Assembly (NCBI GenBank): GCA_965247065.1 | Contig: CBDFGN010000006.1 | Span: forward strand, 3,658,001-3,722,000 | DNA from: CBDFGN01 sp965247065 | GTDB lineage: Bacteria; Bacteroidota; Bacteroidia; Cytophagales; Cyclobacteriaceae | Direction: 5' to 3' | DNA length: 64,000 bases | Shown here: one piece after another, positions 8,901 to 17,249 of the stretch | Position numbering within the stretch: the stretch's first letter is position 1 | How the letters are laid out: every line of letters starts with the position of its first letter | Notes under the pieces: model-generated | The model's database searches: none | What the model was told of the DNA's origin: nothing | What the model saw: the letters and a program-made list of their open reading frames with translations, nothing else | Made by a program: the position numbers and the translations under genes

Positions 8901-9755
8901 TCACTCGAACTCGCTGGAAAGCTGATTGTAGCTGGTGGGATAGCTGTTCCGACTGGGCACCTTGCCTACCGGGTTGTGTTGGAAGCGGTCTGTGCCGCGA
9001 CAGGGGTACACCTCGAAGTTGGGCCATACGTTCAGGTCGCATTTCACCTCGGTAGGACAATAGCGGAGGGTGATGCCGGCCTGCATGCGATCCGAGGTAT
9101 TGCCGCCCGAGCCGTGGATCAGATCGTTGTCGTGCAGCGAAACCTCGCCGGCCCTGAGGTCCATGTCCACGACCTGGTCCTCCGTAAAGCTGTCGGGCTC
9201 CACCTGCTGCCAGAGGATATATTTGCTTTTGGCCGCCTCCCCGGGTGACATCTTCGACCAGTTTAGGCTGTCGGGAAGATCTTCGTGCGGCATATCGCCC
9301 CAGCGGTGGCTGCCCGGCACAATGCGCATACAGCCGTTTTCGGGGTCCGCATCGAAGACGGCCAGCCACACGGTCACCGTAGTCCGCGGATCGAGCGGCC
9401 AATAGCTGGCGTCCTGGTGAAACGGCACTTCTTTCTCGTCGTGTGGAAACTTGATGAAAAAGCCACCGCCCCACTGGTTGAAATCGGGACCTAGCAAATC
9501 TTGGACATAATCAAGAATGGCGGGAGTTTGGCTCAATTCGTAGAACCAACGGTTAGCCTTGTGCCAGTTGTTGACACGGTAAATGTCGACGCTGTCCGGC
9601 ACGCTGTCCACTATTTCCATGAATTCCCGCTGAAGGGTCTCGACTGCGTCCCCTTCGAAAAGCGGAAGATTCTTGAGGTAGCCGATTTCACCGTATTGTT
9701 CGACTTCCTCCTGGGTCAGCCTGCGGGCACTGGGGGTGATTGTCGGGTAGGTCAT
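8901..9755 (-). CDS. Phytanoyl-CoA dioxygenase (PhyH)-family protein
   Basis: This 284-residue protein belongs to the non-haem Fe(II)/2-oxoglutarate oxygenases of the PhyH family. The facial triad is visible as His113-x-Asp115 in VPFHQDASYW and His214 in LIHGSGGN, with Arg231 in ITLRY as the likely 2-oxoglutarate anchor. It would hydroxylate a small molecule; the name does not imply phytanic acid. It begins the two-gene unit with the FAD oxidoreductase, and both share high GC content. Members of this family are abundant in Planctomycetes and Poribacteria, so lateral acquisition is a reasonable inference. Confidence 0.85.
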   Translation of the reverse strand: MTYPTITPSARRLTQEEVEQYGEIGYLKNLPLFEGDAVETLQREFMEIVDSVPDSVDIYRVNNWHKANRWFYELSQTPAILDYVQDLLGPDFNQWGGGFFIKFPHDEKEVPFHQDASYWPLDPRTTVTVWLAVFDADPENGCMRIVPGSHRWGDMPHEDLPDSLNWSKMSPGEAAKSKYILWQQVEPDSFTEDQVVDMDLRAGEVSLHDNDLIHGSGGNTSDRMQAGITLRYCPTEVKCDLNVWPNFEVYPCRGTDRFQHNPVGKVPSRNSYPTSYNQLSSEFE

Positions 9756-9920
9756 ACGATATTCTCCACTCTATTTGTCTTTTCAAGAGCTGGCGAGATT
9801 CCTTCCCGTATCCGGCTAACACGAAGTTTTTGACAGTGAAATTCGGTAATTATGGCCTGAATTGCTCAAATGTAGCGAAAACAAAGCATTGCTAGGAACC
9901 AATATTCTAGGAGCGAATCC

Positions 9921-10180
9921 GAAGAAATCCCAAAAATCAAATCGCGAAATTCCAGGCAAGGTCCGAAACTCCAAAAACAAAACTCGAAACAGAAATCTCC
10001 GTCCTGGACTTGCTCGACAAAAGTCTAATCTTAGAACCACATGATCAAAGAATTCACAACCAAGGTTGCGCTGTGGGGAATTTACGACACATAAAGACTT
10101 AGCGAATGATTTTTGTTTGGGTTTGGATTTTCTCATGTTTTGGGTTTGCTTGGACTTTGGATTTTGGAGATTTGGGATTT
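9921..10180. repeat. Long imperfect inverted repeat of AAATCC/TTCCAGG-type sequence
   Basis: The left arm (9921-9990, with GAAATCCCAAAAATCAAATC and CCAAAAACAAAACTC) is roughly complementary to the right arm (10114-10180, with GGGTTTGGATTTTC and TTTGGATTTTGGAGATTTGG). They are separated by about 120 bp. A single-arm relative occurs at 36475-36530. It could fold into a long hairpin; function unknown. Confidence 0.45.
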
Positions 10181-10233
10181 TACCAAATGGGCCCGTCCCT
10201 CCCACAAAAATTTCTAATGCGAACCTGTCTATT

Positions 10234-10270
10234 TCTAATACATTGCCTCGTCGGTGGGGTTAATTCCCCC
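10234..10270. repeat. Divergent family A/B hairpin repeat
   Basis: CTAATACATTGCC resembles the lead of the family A repeats, and GGGGTTAATTCCCC forms a short palindrome like family B. A weak, degenerate copy. Confidence 0.35.
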
Positions 10271-10272
10271 AT

Positions 10273-10320
10273 AAAAAAACTTAACCTCCGGCAATTCGAC
10301 TAAATTCCCAGAGGTTAAGC
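10273..10320 (-). terminator. Rho-independent terminator downstream of SusD
   Basis: On the minus strand the arms CTTAACCTC and GAGGTTAAG form a perfect 9-bp stem around a 22-base loop, followed directly by seven T. It lies 29 bp after the SusD stop and should end the SusCD transcript. Confidence 0.8.
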
Positions 10321-10348
10321 CTATTAATAGTATCCTTACCGGACTGGA

Positions 10349-11956
10349 TCAACCGCCAGTAAAACCCGGATTCTGTACTATATTGGCGTTAGCATCTATC
10401 TCGTGCTGAGGAATAGGCATAAGCTCGTCCCTTCCAGGTACAAACTCTACACCCGACAACGATTTAGATCCAGGATGGTCGGTCAGAAACGCTTCGGTCA
10501 TGGTTCCCCACCGTCGCAGGTCCTGGAACCGGTGTCCTTCCATAAACAACTCCAGGGTCCGCTCCAGTCTTATAGCATCTCTCATGTCACCCTGGCTTAA
10601 TCCGGCTGTGATGTCTGGCATATTAGCCCTGGCCCTTACCTGATTGATGGCAGCATAGACCGATGCATCAGGCCCCCCCGCTTCATTTTGAGCCTCAGCA
10701 TACATCAGCAAAACATCGGCATATCTTATGGCCCTCCAGTTTGATGGAGACACCCCGTAGCCCTCCCACCGATCCCTGGTTTCAATGTCGGACCATTTCT
10801 TTATTACAACCAAATTAAGCCAACCACCGGTCACCGGATCAAACTGAAATCCCTCATTTCCCAGGGCCGGATCGCCATATTTATTCTCAAAGGTTTGTCC
10901 AGCAAAAAGGGTACTATTCGGATGATTCCAGGCAATATTAGCAAATGCCCGCAGGTCAATATTTCCGTCCTTGTCCGGGGTTAACAAATACTCATCCAAT
11001 ACCCATCGATTAATCTCGCCCGCGTTTCCACCCGCAGCAAACCCGGGCAAACCGGCAAATCCGTAGGCACCGCCCTGAACAAATCCAGCTGTTCGTCCAT
11101 TTCCGCCGGTAAAACCGGAAAGCCAGCCCCCAGCTCCGGCAAGATCGGAATCCTGGGCAGGAAGCTCATAAATGGATTCGTCATTAAATTCAGTGTCCTC
11201 CCTGAAATTATCCCGGTAGTTAGCTACCAGGCTATATTGACCGCTATTCATAAGCCCCTGGAAGGTGCTTGCTGCCTGGGACCATTGCTGGGTGTACAAA
11301 TAAGCCTTCCCCTTCAATGCGGTGGCAGCACCCCGGTCAGCTCTTCCCAAGAATGCCGTGGCGTAGTAACCTTTCGGCTGCAAAAGCCCCTCCGCTTGTT
11401 CCAAGTCAGAGATGATCTGGGCATATACATCGGCGGATGGCCTCTGTGAAGGGAACAAGTCCTCGGCGCTGGTGGGATTTGACGTTCTCAAAACGATATT
11501 CTCGAACATCATTACCAACTCAAAGTGAGCCCAAGCCCGTATGAAATAACCTTCTCCCGTAATGTTGTCCCTGTCGGTTAGATCCATTTCGATAGTAGGC
11601 ACATTTTTGATGACCTCATTTGCCTGAGTAATCGCCGCATAGTTAACGTCCCAGGCCCGTTGCTGGACCCAGGTAGAGCTTGAATGGCGAAAAGAGCTGG
11701 CAGCGACCCCTGCATAATTAAATGCGTCGGTTCTCCACATTACGAACTGCTTTACACCACCAAAATTATCGTAGGTCGTACCGGCGCCGTGATACAAACC
11801 CCCTACTGCCTTTATGGCATCATCCGCGTTTCTCCAAAACGTGTCCCCCGATATAGAATTGGGATTTACCTGATCCAGAACATCAGTGCAGCTAACAATA
11901 CCAAAAACGGTGATTATTACTGCATATACTGATGATATTAAAACTTTGCGTATCAT
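10349..11956 (-). CDS. susD: SusD/RagB-family outer-membrane nutrient-binding lipoprotein
   Basis: This 535-residue SusD-type protein sits on the cell surface as the lid of a SusC transporter and captures oligosaccharides or other oligomers. The signal peptide ends in a lipobox (GIVSC, Cys near 23). The N-terminal TPR-like SusD region (NPNSISGDTFWRNADDAIKA, then EGYFIRAWAHFELV) and the C-terminal RagB/SusD region (RWEGYGVSPSNWRAIRYADV, LLMYAEAQNEAGG, FMEGHRFQDLRRWG) are clear. It lies 55 bp downstream of susC on the same strand, and a strong terminator follows. Base composition matches the host-like background. Confidence 0.95.
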   Translation of the reverse strand: MIRKVLISSVYAVIITVFGIVSCTDVLDQVNPNSISGDTFWRNADDAIKAVGGLYHGAGTTYDNFGGVKQFVMWRTDAFNYAGVAASSFRHSSSTWVQQRAWDVNYAAITQANEVIKNVPTIEMDLTDRDNITGEGYFIRAWAHFELVMMFENIVLRTSNPTSAEDLFPSQRPSADVYAQIISDLEQAEGLLQPKGYYATAFLGRADRGAATALKGKAYLYTQQWSQAASTFQGLMNSGQYSLVANYRDNFREDTEFNDESIYELPAQDSDLAGAGGWLSGFTGGNGRTAGFVQGGAYGFAGLPGFAAGGNAGEINRWVLDEYLLTPDKDGNIDLRAFANIAWNHPNSTLFAGQTFENKYGDPALGNEGFQFDPVTGGWLNLVVIKKWSDIETRDRWEGYGVSPSNWRAIRYADVLLMYAEAQNEAGGPDASVYAAINQVRARANMPDITAGLSQGDMRDAIRLERTLELFMEGHRFQDLRRWGTMTEAFLTDHPGSKSLSGVEFVPGRDELMPIPQHEIDANANIVQNPGFTGG

Positions 11957-12011
11957 GATTTATGATTTTTTAGCTTGTTAAATTTAATCTTCCAAATTTT
12001 ATAATCCAATT

Positions 12012-15000
12012 TTATATTCCTATCTGCAAACCCAACATTAACATTCTGGGCGTAGGATGCTGCAGCACGTCAATCCCCCGGTTGATCAAATTTTGACCTG
12101 CCTCAAAGAAATCTCTCGCGCCTTGTGATCCAACCTCGGGAGAGTAGCCCGAATAGTCGGTAATCGTGAAAAGATTCTGACCGCTAAAATAAACTCTGAG
12201 ATTCCTCAATCGGATCTTTTCAACCACCGAAGAAGGTAAAGTATACCCCAACTGAGCCAGATTTAACCGGAAAAAGGCACCCGACTCAATAAAGTAATCT
12301 GAAGGTTGTCCGTTGTCATTCAGATTGACGCTAAGAACTGGAACCTCGGTATTGGTATTGGAAGGAGTCCAGGCGTTCAAAGCGGCATTAGACCAGCCAA
12401 GACCATAAATTTCCTGATAGTATCTGTGTCCCGCATAAAGATCCACCCCTGAAACCCCGTAAAAGAATAAACTCAGATCAAAATTCATATAAGAAGCATT
12501 GAAGGGTATCCCATAAGTCAAATCGGGTATTGGACTCCCAATGACCACCCGGTCGTCCGTATCAAGCATTCCATTTCCATCTACATCTACGTACCTTTGG
12601 TCACCAGGCCGGGCGTTTGGCTGAGCACTTGCGTCAACCTCTGTCTGGCTTTGGAAAAGGCCATCGGTTCGAAAGCCAAAGAAAGCTCCCAGCGGGTCAC
12701 CCTCCTGGGTAATGGTGAACTGGTCTGCCCGCGGGGTAATAGCGTCTCCGATGATGGGGTTAACATTTTCTCCCAAACCAGTTACTTCATTAGTCAGGCT
12801 AGTGAAAGTAAAGCCAATGTCAAAACGGAAATCACCTTCCGCTTTCCGGTAGGTAGCATCGAATTCGAAACCTTTATTTTCGATATCGGCCGCATTTCTG
12901 AATGGCGGAGATGCCGCCACACCACTCGAGCCTGGTACGGGTACCTGCACCAATACATCTTCGGATTTTTTGATGAAATAATCAGCGGTCAACAAAATCC
13001 TGCCATCCAAAAAATCCATGTCAAGGCCGATGTCGGTGGTCTTGCTAGTTTCCCAAACCAAATTGTCAAAGACTAATTCTGTGGTCCCAAATCCGGTATT
13101 TCTACCACCTTGGCCTGGCCCGAACAGTGCGGGGAGGCCAATATTTAATGTTTGTGAGATTGCATAATCGTCAATGTTTTGGGCTCCAATTTCACCATAA
13201 CTGGCCCTAAGCTTCACGTTACTGATTGCCGAAACATTGAAAAAATCCTCCTCGCTCACTACCCATCCAACAGAAGCTGATGGGAAAGTTCCCCAGCGCA
13301 AGTCTTCCCTAAACCTGGAAGAACCATCCCGTCTTACCGTTGCAGTTAACAAATATTTACTCAGATAACTATAGTTAACGCGGCCCAAAATTGAGACTAA
13401 TCCACTTTCAGTTTCTAACCCCTCGATCAGCTCCTCGACAGCCCCTGCTGATAGAACCCTGATCTCATTGCTGGGGAAGTCAGATACTCTGGCACGGATA
13501 CTCCTGGCTTTATCATTTTGCCAGGTATAACCCGCCAATACATTTAGGCGATGGTTACCAAAGATTTTGGAATAACCCAGGGTATGCTCAACCAATAGGC
13601 TGGTAAAATTATTCCTGCTTTCTTCCAGATCGGCAGTGACATTTTCAGCACCTGGTCCGGGTCCCATGTAGAAAGTGGGCACATAATTCACACTATGGGA
13701 GTGCAGCAAAGCAACTCCCAGATTAAGTTTATATCTTAATCCCTCAATAAATTCATACTCACCGGATATGGTCCCATTGAAAAGATCATTGGTTACATCG
13801 TTATCCTGGAGTTGTTCGAGCCCGAATCGATTTGCATATTGATCCCAACCATGGTCCTGGAGGTTGGCAGACACCCATCCTCCTTCAGCCTCCTGCCTTG
13901 ATCCGGGGTCGGGCGTAAATGGAACGATAGGAGGTTGGATAGTCCCGTTGAAACGAAATGCATCATTTTCGTCTATCCATTCCCGGGTAAAATAAAGGGA
14001 TTCTGAGAAGGTGAACTTATCCTTTTTGTAGGTGGATGTCAAACCCAGATTAAGCCTTTCATAACCACTTGATTGTACAACACCCAGCTGGTCAAGGAAA
14101 CCCGCTGAGAAGCGATACACCAAATTTTCATCTCCCCCGGATATTCCAAGATTGGCCTGGTATATACCAGCGTCTCTCAACCACTCATCCTGCCAGTCAA
14201 CATCCAGGTTCGGGTTAAAATTAGTGTCACAATTCAGGGCCCTGGTTGTACCGTCGAAATCATCGATTGCGTTCGAGACATCGCACCACCCGCGGGCGTT
14301 TGCGAGCTTTAAGGTATTTGCTACCTGTTGTACCCCCCCTTTGATGTCAATGTCGACCTTCATCGCACCGGGAGACCCTCGCTTGGTGGTAATGATGATC
14401 ACTCCGTTAGCCGCTCTGGAACCATAAATAGCGGCAGCGGAAGCATCCTTAAGGACCTCAACCGACTCGATGTCATTTACGTTCACGAATCTCATGGTGT
14501 TAAAGAGCATCCCGTCAATGACATACAAGGGAGTGGCATCGGTAAACGAGCCAGGGCCACGAACGACGATTTGCGCCTCTGCACCAGGGCGGCCTCCATC
14601 CGATTCAACGTTAACTCCGGCGGCCCTTCCCTGTAATGTGGCGGCGGTGCTGGAAGCCGAAATTCCGGAAATCGCCTCACCCTGGACCTGTGATATTGAC
14701 CCGGTCAAATCCTTTTTCCGCATACTACCATAACCCACTACCACAACTTCTGCCAGTCGGGTTGCGTCAACAATCAACGGAACATCAATTTCAGACCTGG
14801 CACCAATTTCGATTTCCTGGGTTTCAAATCCGATGTAGCTTACGACCAAAACCGGATTTTCAACGTCGGCTGGAAGATCCAATCGGTAAAGACCGTTGAT
14901 ATCGGTAATGGTTCCGGTGGTCGTTCCTTTAACCACCACGTTTACCCCGGCCAAAGGGCCTTCATCAGCAGATGTGATGGTTCCCTGTACGACTTGTTCC

Positions 15001-15095
15001 TGTGCGTAGGCCCCTATTTGAATAAGGAAAACCGTCAAACTCAACAGTATCTTCACCATTGGGTTAACAAACTTGAAATAGTATTTGTTTCTCAT
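12012..15095 (-). CDS. susC: SusC/RagA-family TonB-dependent outer-membrane transporter
   Basis: This 1027-residue TonB-linked beta-barrel imports substrate handed over by SusD. In order: an N-terminal signal peptide ending GAYAQ; a carboxypeptidase-regulatory-like domain (about 35-110, VQGTITSADEGPLAGVNVVV); the plug (about 115-225, with VVVVGYGSMRKKDLTGSI and the SusC signature ANGVIIITTKRG); then the barrel, ending RMLMLGLQIGI. Length is normal for SusC. It is the first gene of the susCD unit. No adjacent anti-sigma/ECF gene is visible, so its regulation is not evident. Substrate is unknown; the neighbouring propeller glycosidase suggests a glycan. Confidence 0.95.
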   Translation of the reverse strand: MRNKYYFKFVNPMVKILLSLTVFLIQIGAYAQEQVVQGTITSADEGPLAGVNVVVKGTTTGTITDINGLYRLDLPADVENPVLVVSYIGFETQEIEIGARSEIDVPLIVDATRLAEVVVVGYGSMRKKDLTGSISQVQGEAISGISASSTAATLQGRAAGVNVESDGGRPGAEAQIVVRGPGSFTDATPLYVIDGMLFNTMRFVNVNDIESVEVLKDASAAAIYGSRAANGVIIITTKRGSPGAMKVDIDIKGGVQQVANTLKLANARGWCDVSNAIDDFDGTTRALNCDTNFNPNLDVDWQDEWLRDAGIYQANLGISGGDENLVYRFSAGFLDQLGVVQSSGYERLNLGLTSTYKKDKFTFSESLYFTREWIDENDAFRFNGTIQPPIVPFTPDPGSRQEAEGGWVSANLQDHGWDQYANRFGLEQLQDNDVTNDLFNGTISGEYEFIEGLRYKLNLGVALLHSHSVNYVPTFYMGPGPGAENVTADLEESRNNFTSLLVEHTLGYSKIFGNHRLNVLAGYTWQNDKARSIRARVSDFPSNEIRVLSAGAVEELIEGLETESGLVSILGRVNYSYLSKYLLTATVRRDGSSRFREDLRWGTFPSASVGWVVSEEDFFNVSAISNVKLRASYGEIGAQNIDDYAISQTLNIGLPALFGPGQGGRNTGFGTTELVFDNLVWETSKTTDIGLDMDFLDGRILLTADYFIKKSEDVLVQVPVPGSSGVAASPPFRNAADIENKGFEFDATYRKAEGDFRFDIGFTFTSLTNEVTGLGENVNPIIGDAITPRADQFTITQEGDPLGAFFGFRTDGLFQSQTEVDASAQPNARPGDQRYVDVDGNGMLDTDDRVVIGSPIPDLTYGIPFNASYMNFDLSLFFYGVSGVDLYAGHRYYQEIYGLGWSNAALNAWTPSNTNTEVPVLSVNLNDNGQPSDYFIESGAFFRLNLAQLGYTLPSSVVEKIRLRNLRVYFSGQNLFTITDYSGYSPEVGSQGARDFFEAGQNLINRGIDVLQHPTPRMLMLGLQIGI

Positions 15096-15252
15096 TGCTG
15101 ATAAATTATGTAAGACATAAGACTATTAGTCAAAAATAAACTTAAGGAAAATAATAATCAGGGTCAAGGCTCTGCCACAAAAATTTCTAGTTGAAATTCC
15201 CAATTGCTAGCTGTGAATATGTTAAGGTGAATCCTTAAGAAATCCCAAACCG

Positions 15253-15285
15253 CACCCTGAAGTATATGAAGTATAACTTCAGGGC
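15253..15285. repeat. CCCTGAAGT hairpin repeat, family C
   Basis: CACCCTGAAGT and ACTTCAGGGCC arms form a perfect 9-bp stem around an AT-rich loop. See also 326-360 and 22291-22353. Confidence 0.6.
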
Positions 15286-15452
15286 CAAAACAAAACTCCA
15301 AACAGGGCTGTCTGCTAGGTAACATTTTGCGGTCTGAAACAATTAACAGCAAATGACGAAATTTGATCTGGAAGAAAGTACTGTCCGATTTGCCCAGGAT
15401 GTCCCGTAGAATTTCAAGGAACTTTTGGACTCCCCTGTGTCCATACGCATTA

Positions 15453-15485
15453 ACCCCCTTGAATTCCCCCTTGGCAAGGGGGAAA
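15453..15485. repeat. C-run hairpin repeat, family B
   Basis: CCCCCTTGAATTCCCCCTT, GGC, AAGGGGGAA: a perfect 9-bp stem with a 3-base loop. It is related to 223-253 and 2961-2992. A short T-run follows on the plus strand, but no plus-strand gene ends here, so I read it as a repeat rather than a terminator. Confidence 0.55.
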
Positions 15486-15563
15486 CTTTTTAACGTGTTT
15501 TTGAGATCTTTTTGATGATCAAATCGTCACGGCTCGGACCATCTGCGCGCACGTAAGTCGCGG

Positions 15564-16490
15564 TTACGGAACCTGGCTATACTTCTCCTCGAAGACCTTT
15601 CGGCATACCCGCAATTCTTCCTCGCTAAGCCCGATGTAAGGCGGCAAGATACGGTTGGGGAACATGGGGTCCCGCAGCCAGATGAAGGTCTTGTCGTAAC
15701 AGCCGTCGATCATCTCGCGCTGGCAATGGGCGAACAGGTCCTGGGTGCACTCCCACAGAAGCCGGGTGATCCGAAACAATTCCGGAAGGTCGTGATCGAC
15801 GCCGGCTTCGAAAAACTGCCAGCTGGTTTTTGGAAACAGATAGCCGTAACCACACAATAGGGAGCACTCGCCGAGGGTACAGCCCATCGCGAAGTTGCCT
15901 TCGAGAAAGAAGTGTTGAAGCTGGGGTGCGTTGCGCATCAGGTCGGCGGTGCGGGCGTAGTCGGTCGAACTGTTCTTGGTCGCCACAAGGTTAGGTACCT
16001 GTTGGCAGATTCGGTCATACTCCGCTCCCCGAATGATGCGCTTGGCCCGGAGCAGGTTGTAGTGAAGGAACTGACAATCAGGGAGCCGGCCGCACACGGT
16101 CTTGAAAAACAGCATGGCTTCGATCTCGTTGAGCGCGCCCCAACTTGGAAGGGAGATCTGGAACATGCGGATTCCCAGGTCATAAGCGGTCTGAATCCGT
16201 TGGATGATGTGCTCCATCGAAAGCCCGATCACACCAATCTGAGGTTCCAGGTCCTCGCGGACCGTCAGGGATGCGAAGACATCGACCACCTGCTCGAAGC
16301 GTTTATCAGTCAGGGCGTAGCCTTCGCCGGCAGTGCCCATAAGGTATATTCGGGTGTAACCGGCGTCGATCGACTTCTGGATATGCCTCTCGAACACTGG
16401 TACATCCAGTCCGAAATCCTGCGTCCAGGGCAGCATGCAGGCGGCAAGGTTGGCCTGCGGGTAACGTTTGGGGTTGGGTGATTGGTTCAT
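15564..16490 (-). CDS. Dihydrodipicolinate synthase/N-acetylneuraminate lyase-family aldolase
   Basis: This 308-residue TIM-barrel aldolase is of the DapA/NanA family. The Schiff-base lysine is Lys172 in LVATKNSST, the assisting tyrosine is in FLHYNLL (Tyr144), and the pyruvate-carboxylate loop GTAGEGY is at 52-58. It would cleave or form a 2-keto-3-deoxy sugar acid or sialic-acid-like compound. The second residue of the usual GTTGE loop is conserved in spirit only, so substrate is uncertain. It is GC-richer than SusC upstream and stands alone on the minus strand. Enolase-superfamily dehydratases elsewhere in the window make 2-keto-3-deoxy acids, which would suit such an aldolase. Confidence 0.8.
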   Translation of the reverse strand: MNQSPNPKRYPQANLAACMLPWTQDFGLDVPVFERHIQKSIDAGYTRIYLMGTAGEGYALTDKRFEQVVDVFASLTVREDLEPQIGVIGLSMEHIIQRIQTAYDLGIRMFQISLPSWGALNEIEAMLFFKTVCGRLPDCQFLHYNLLRAKRIIRGAEYDRICQQVPNLVATKNSSTDYARTADLMRNAPQLQHFFLEGNFAMGCTLGECSLLCGYGYLFPKTSWQFFEAGVDHDLPELFRITRLLWECTQDLFAHCQREMIDGCYDKTFIWLRDPMFPNRILPPYIGLSEEELRVCRKVFEEKYSQVP

Positions 16491-16599
16491 GTTCGCCTCT
16501 TCTTGGTTAAAACAATCAATTAATTGTCCAACCTAATGAAAAATTGCATTATGTCTGATTTAATAATATTATGAATAATTCGCCCGGAAAAGGGACTCC

Positions 16600-16761
16600 C
16601 GGAAGGAAAAATTCCTCAAATCCATTGGTATTCACGCATTGCGATATGATGATTCTGGTGTAAAAGCAGAAAATGGATCTGTTCTGAATCATTTAATCGA
16701 TTGGATCGAATGCAGACAACCCCCATTAAGATGTGAGTGTGAGTGTTTCGGGGGACTTTAA
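16600..16761 (+). pseudogene. Fragment resembling the C-terminus of a DUF559 protein
   Basis: The frame starting CGG at 16600 reads FLKSIGIHALRYDDSG and then SVLNHLIDWIE before a stop at 16759. This resembles the C-terminal end of DUF559 (VSR-like endonuclease fold) proteins, which carry a FLKSxGI..LRF..D..V pattern. There is no start codon, and the upstream domain is absent. The assignment rests on this short pattern only. Confidence 0.4.
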
Positions 16762-16898
16762 TGAAATTGGTTTACCAAAAAGCCCCGTTAAGGTGCATTT
16801 CCTCTTTGTAGAGATCTTTTGTTGATGACTAGAATATTCATTACCAGAAGTCCTTTTTATCGGTTAATTTCAACGAAAACCGTGACAACTAGAGTCAC

Positions 16899-16943
16899 AA
16901 TTTGTCAAATGCTAATACATCACCGATTTTAAGGGGTGGATTT
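16899..16943. repeat. Short hairpin repeat, family A
   Basis: Begins AATTTGTCAAATGCTAATAC exactly like the copy at 3011-3054, then diverges in the hairpin centre and ends AAGGGGTGGATTT. Confidence 0.55.
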
Positions 16944-17234
16944 CTAAACGATTCACATACATCGATAAGCCGGGAAATCAGATTGATGCACTATGGTGGG
17001 GAGAATTTGTAAAAGAAACAAGGAAACGCACCTTCGGAATTCTTGTCGAGGTTTTTAATCTGGATGGGAAGCAAGATATTTATTTTTGGTCACAATTTTA
17101 GTAGTGCCGTACTTGATTTTGGGTTGTATGATGCAAGCTATGGGTTTTTAATGAAGGGCAATGGGCAGGGGATTTTATGTTCTTGCTCATCATGAATGGA
17201 AAGTAGAAACTAATGAAGATTTCACCGGTTTAAA

Positions 17235-17240
17235 AGGAGG
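17235..17240 (+). promoter_or_regulatory. Strong Shine-Dalgarno site (AGGAGG)
   Basis: A perfect AGGAGG ends 9 bases before the ATG at 17250. This is unusual for the window, where most starts have A-rich leaders without such a site, and it fixes the start of the haloperoxidase-like gene. Confidence 0.75.
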
Positions 17241-17249
17241 AATTTAAAA

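Larger units (their letters stand above)
9756..10272. other. Intergenic DNA between SusD and the PhyH gene
   Basis: No gene. It is largely filled by a long imperfect inverted repeat (9921-10180), followed by a weak family A/B repeat (10234-10270). Open frames here read through the repeat and give low-complexity products. Confidence 0.6.
15096..15563. other. Intergenic DNA between SusC and the aldolase gene
   Basis: No gene. It holds a family C hairpin (15253-15285) and a family B hairpin (15453-15485). The SusC promoter should lie in the first 100 bases left of the hairpins on the minus strand, but I cannot assign its -7/-33 elements with confidence. Confidence 0.5.
16491..17249. other. Intergenic DNA with a gene remnant and a repeat
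   Basis: Apart from the DUF559-like fragment at 16600-16761 and a family A repeat, an unstarted open stretch at about 16983-17102 (reading NQIDALWWGEFVKE) may be another gene fragment I do not recognise. The last 20 bases hold the ribosome-binding site of the next gene. Confidence 0.4.

Noticed and set aside
15453..15485. Strong hairpin followed by a T-run as a terminator
   Set aside because: The T-run is on the plus strand where no gene ends. The hairpin belongs to a repeat family found elsewhere, so it is listed as a repeat.
15912..16481. Plus-strand 189-codon frame opposite the aldolase
   Set aside because: The minus-strand gene has the Schiff-base lysine and other family residues; this frame is a shadow.
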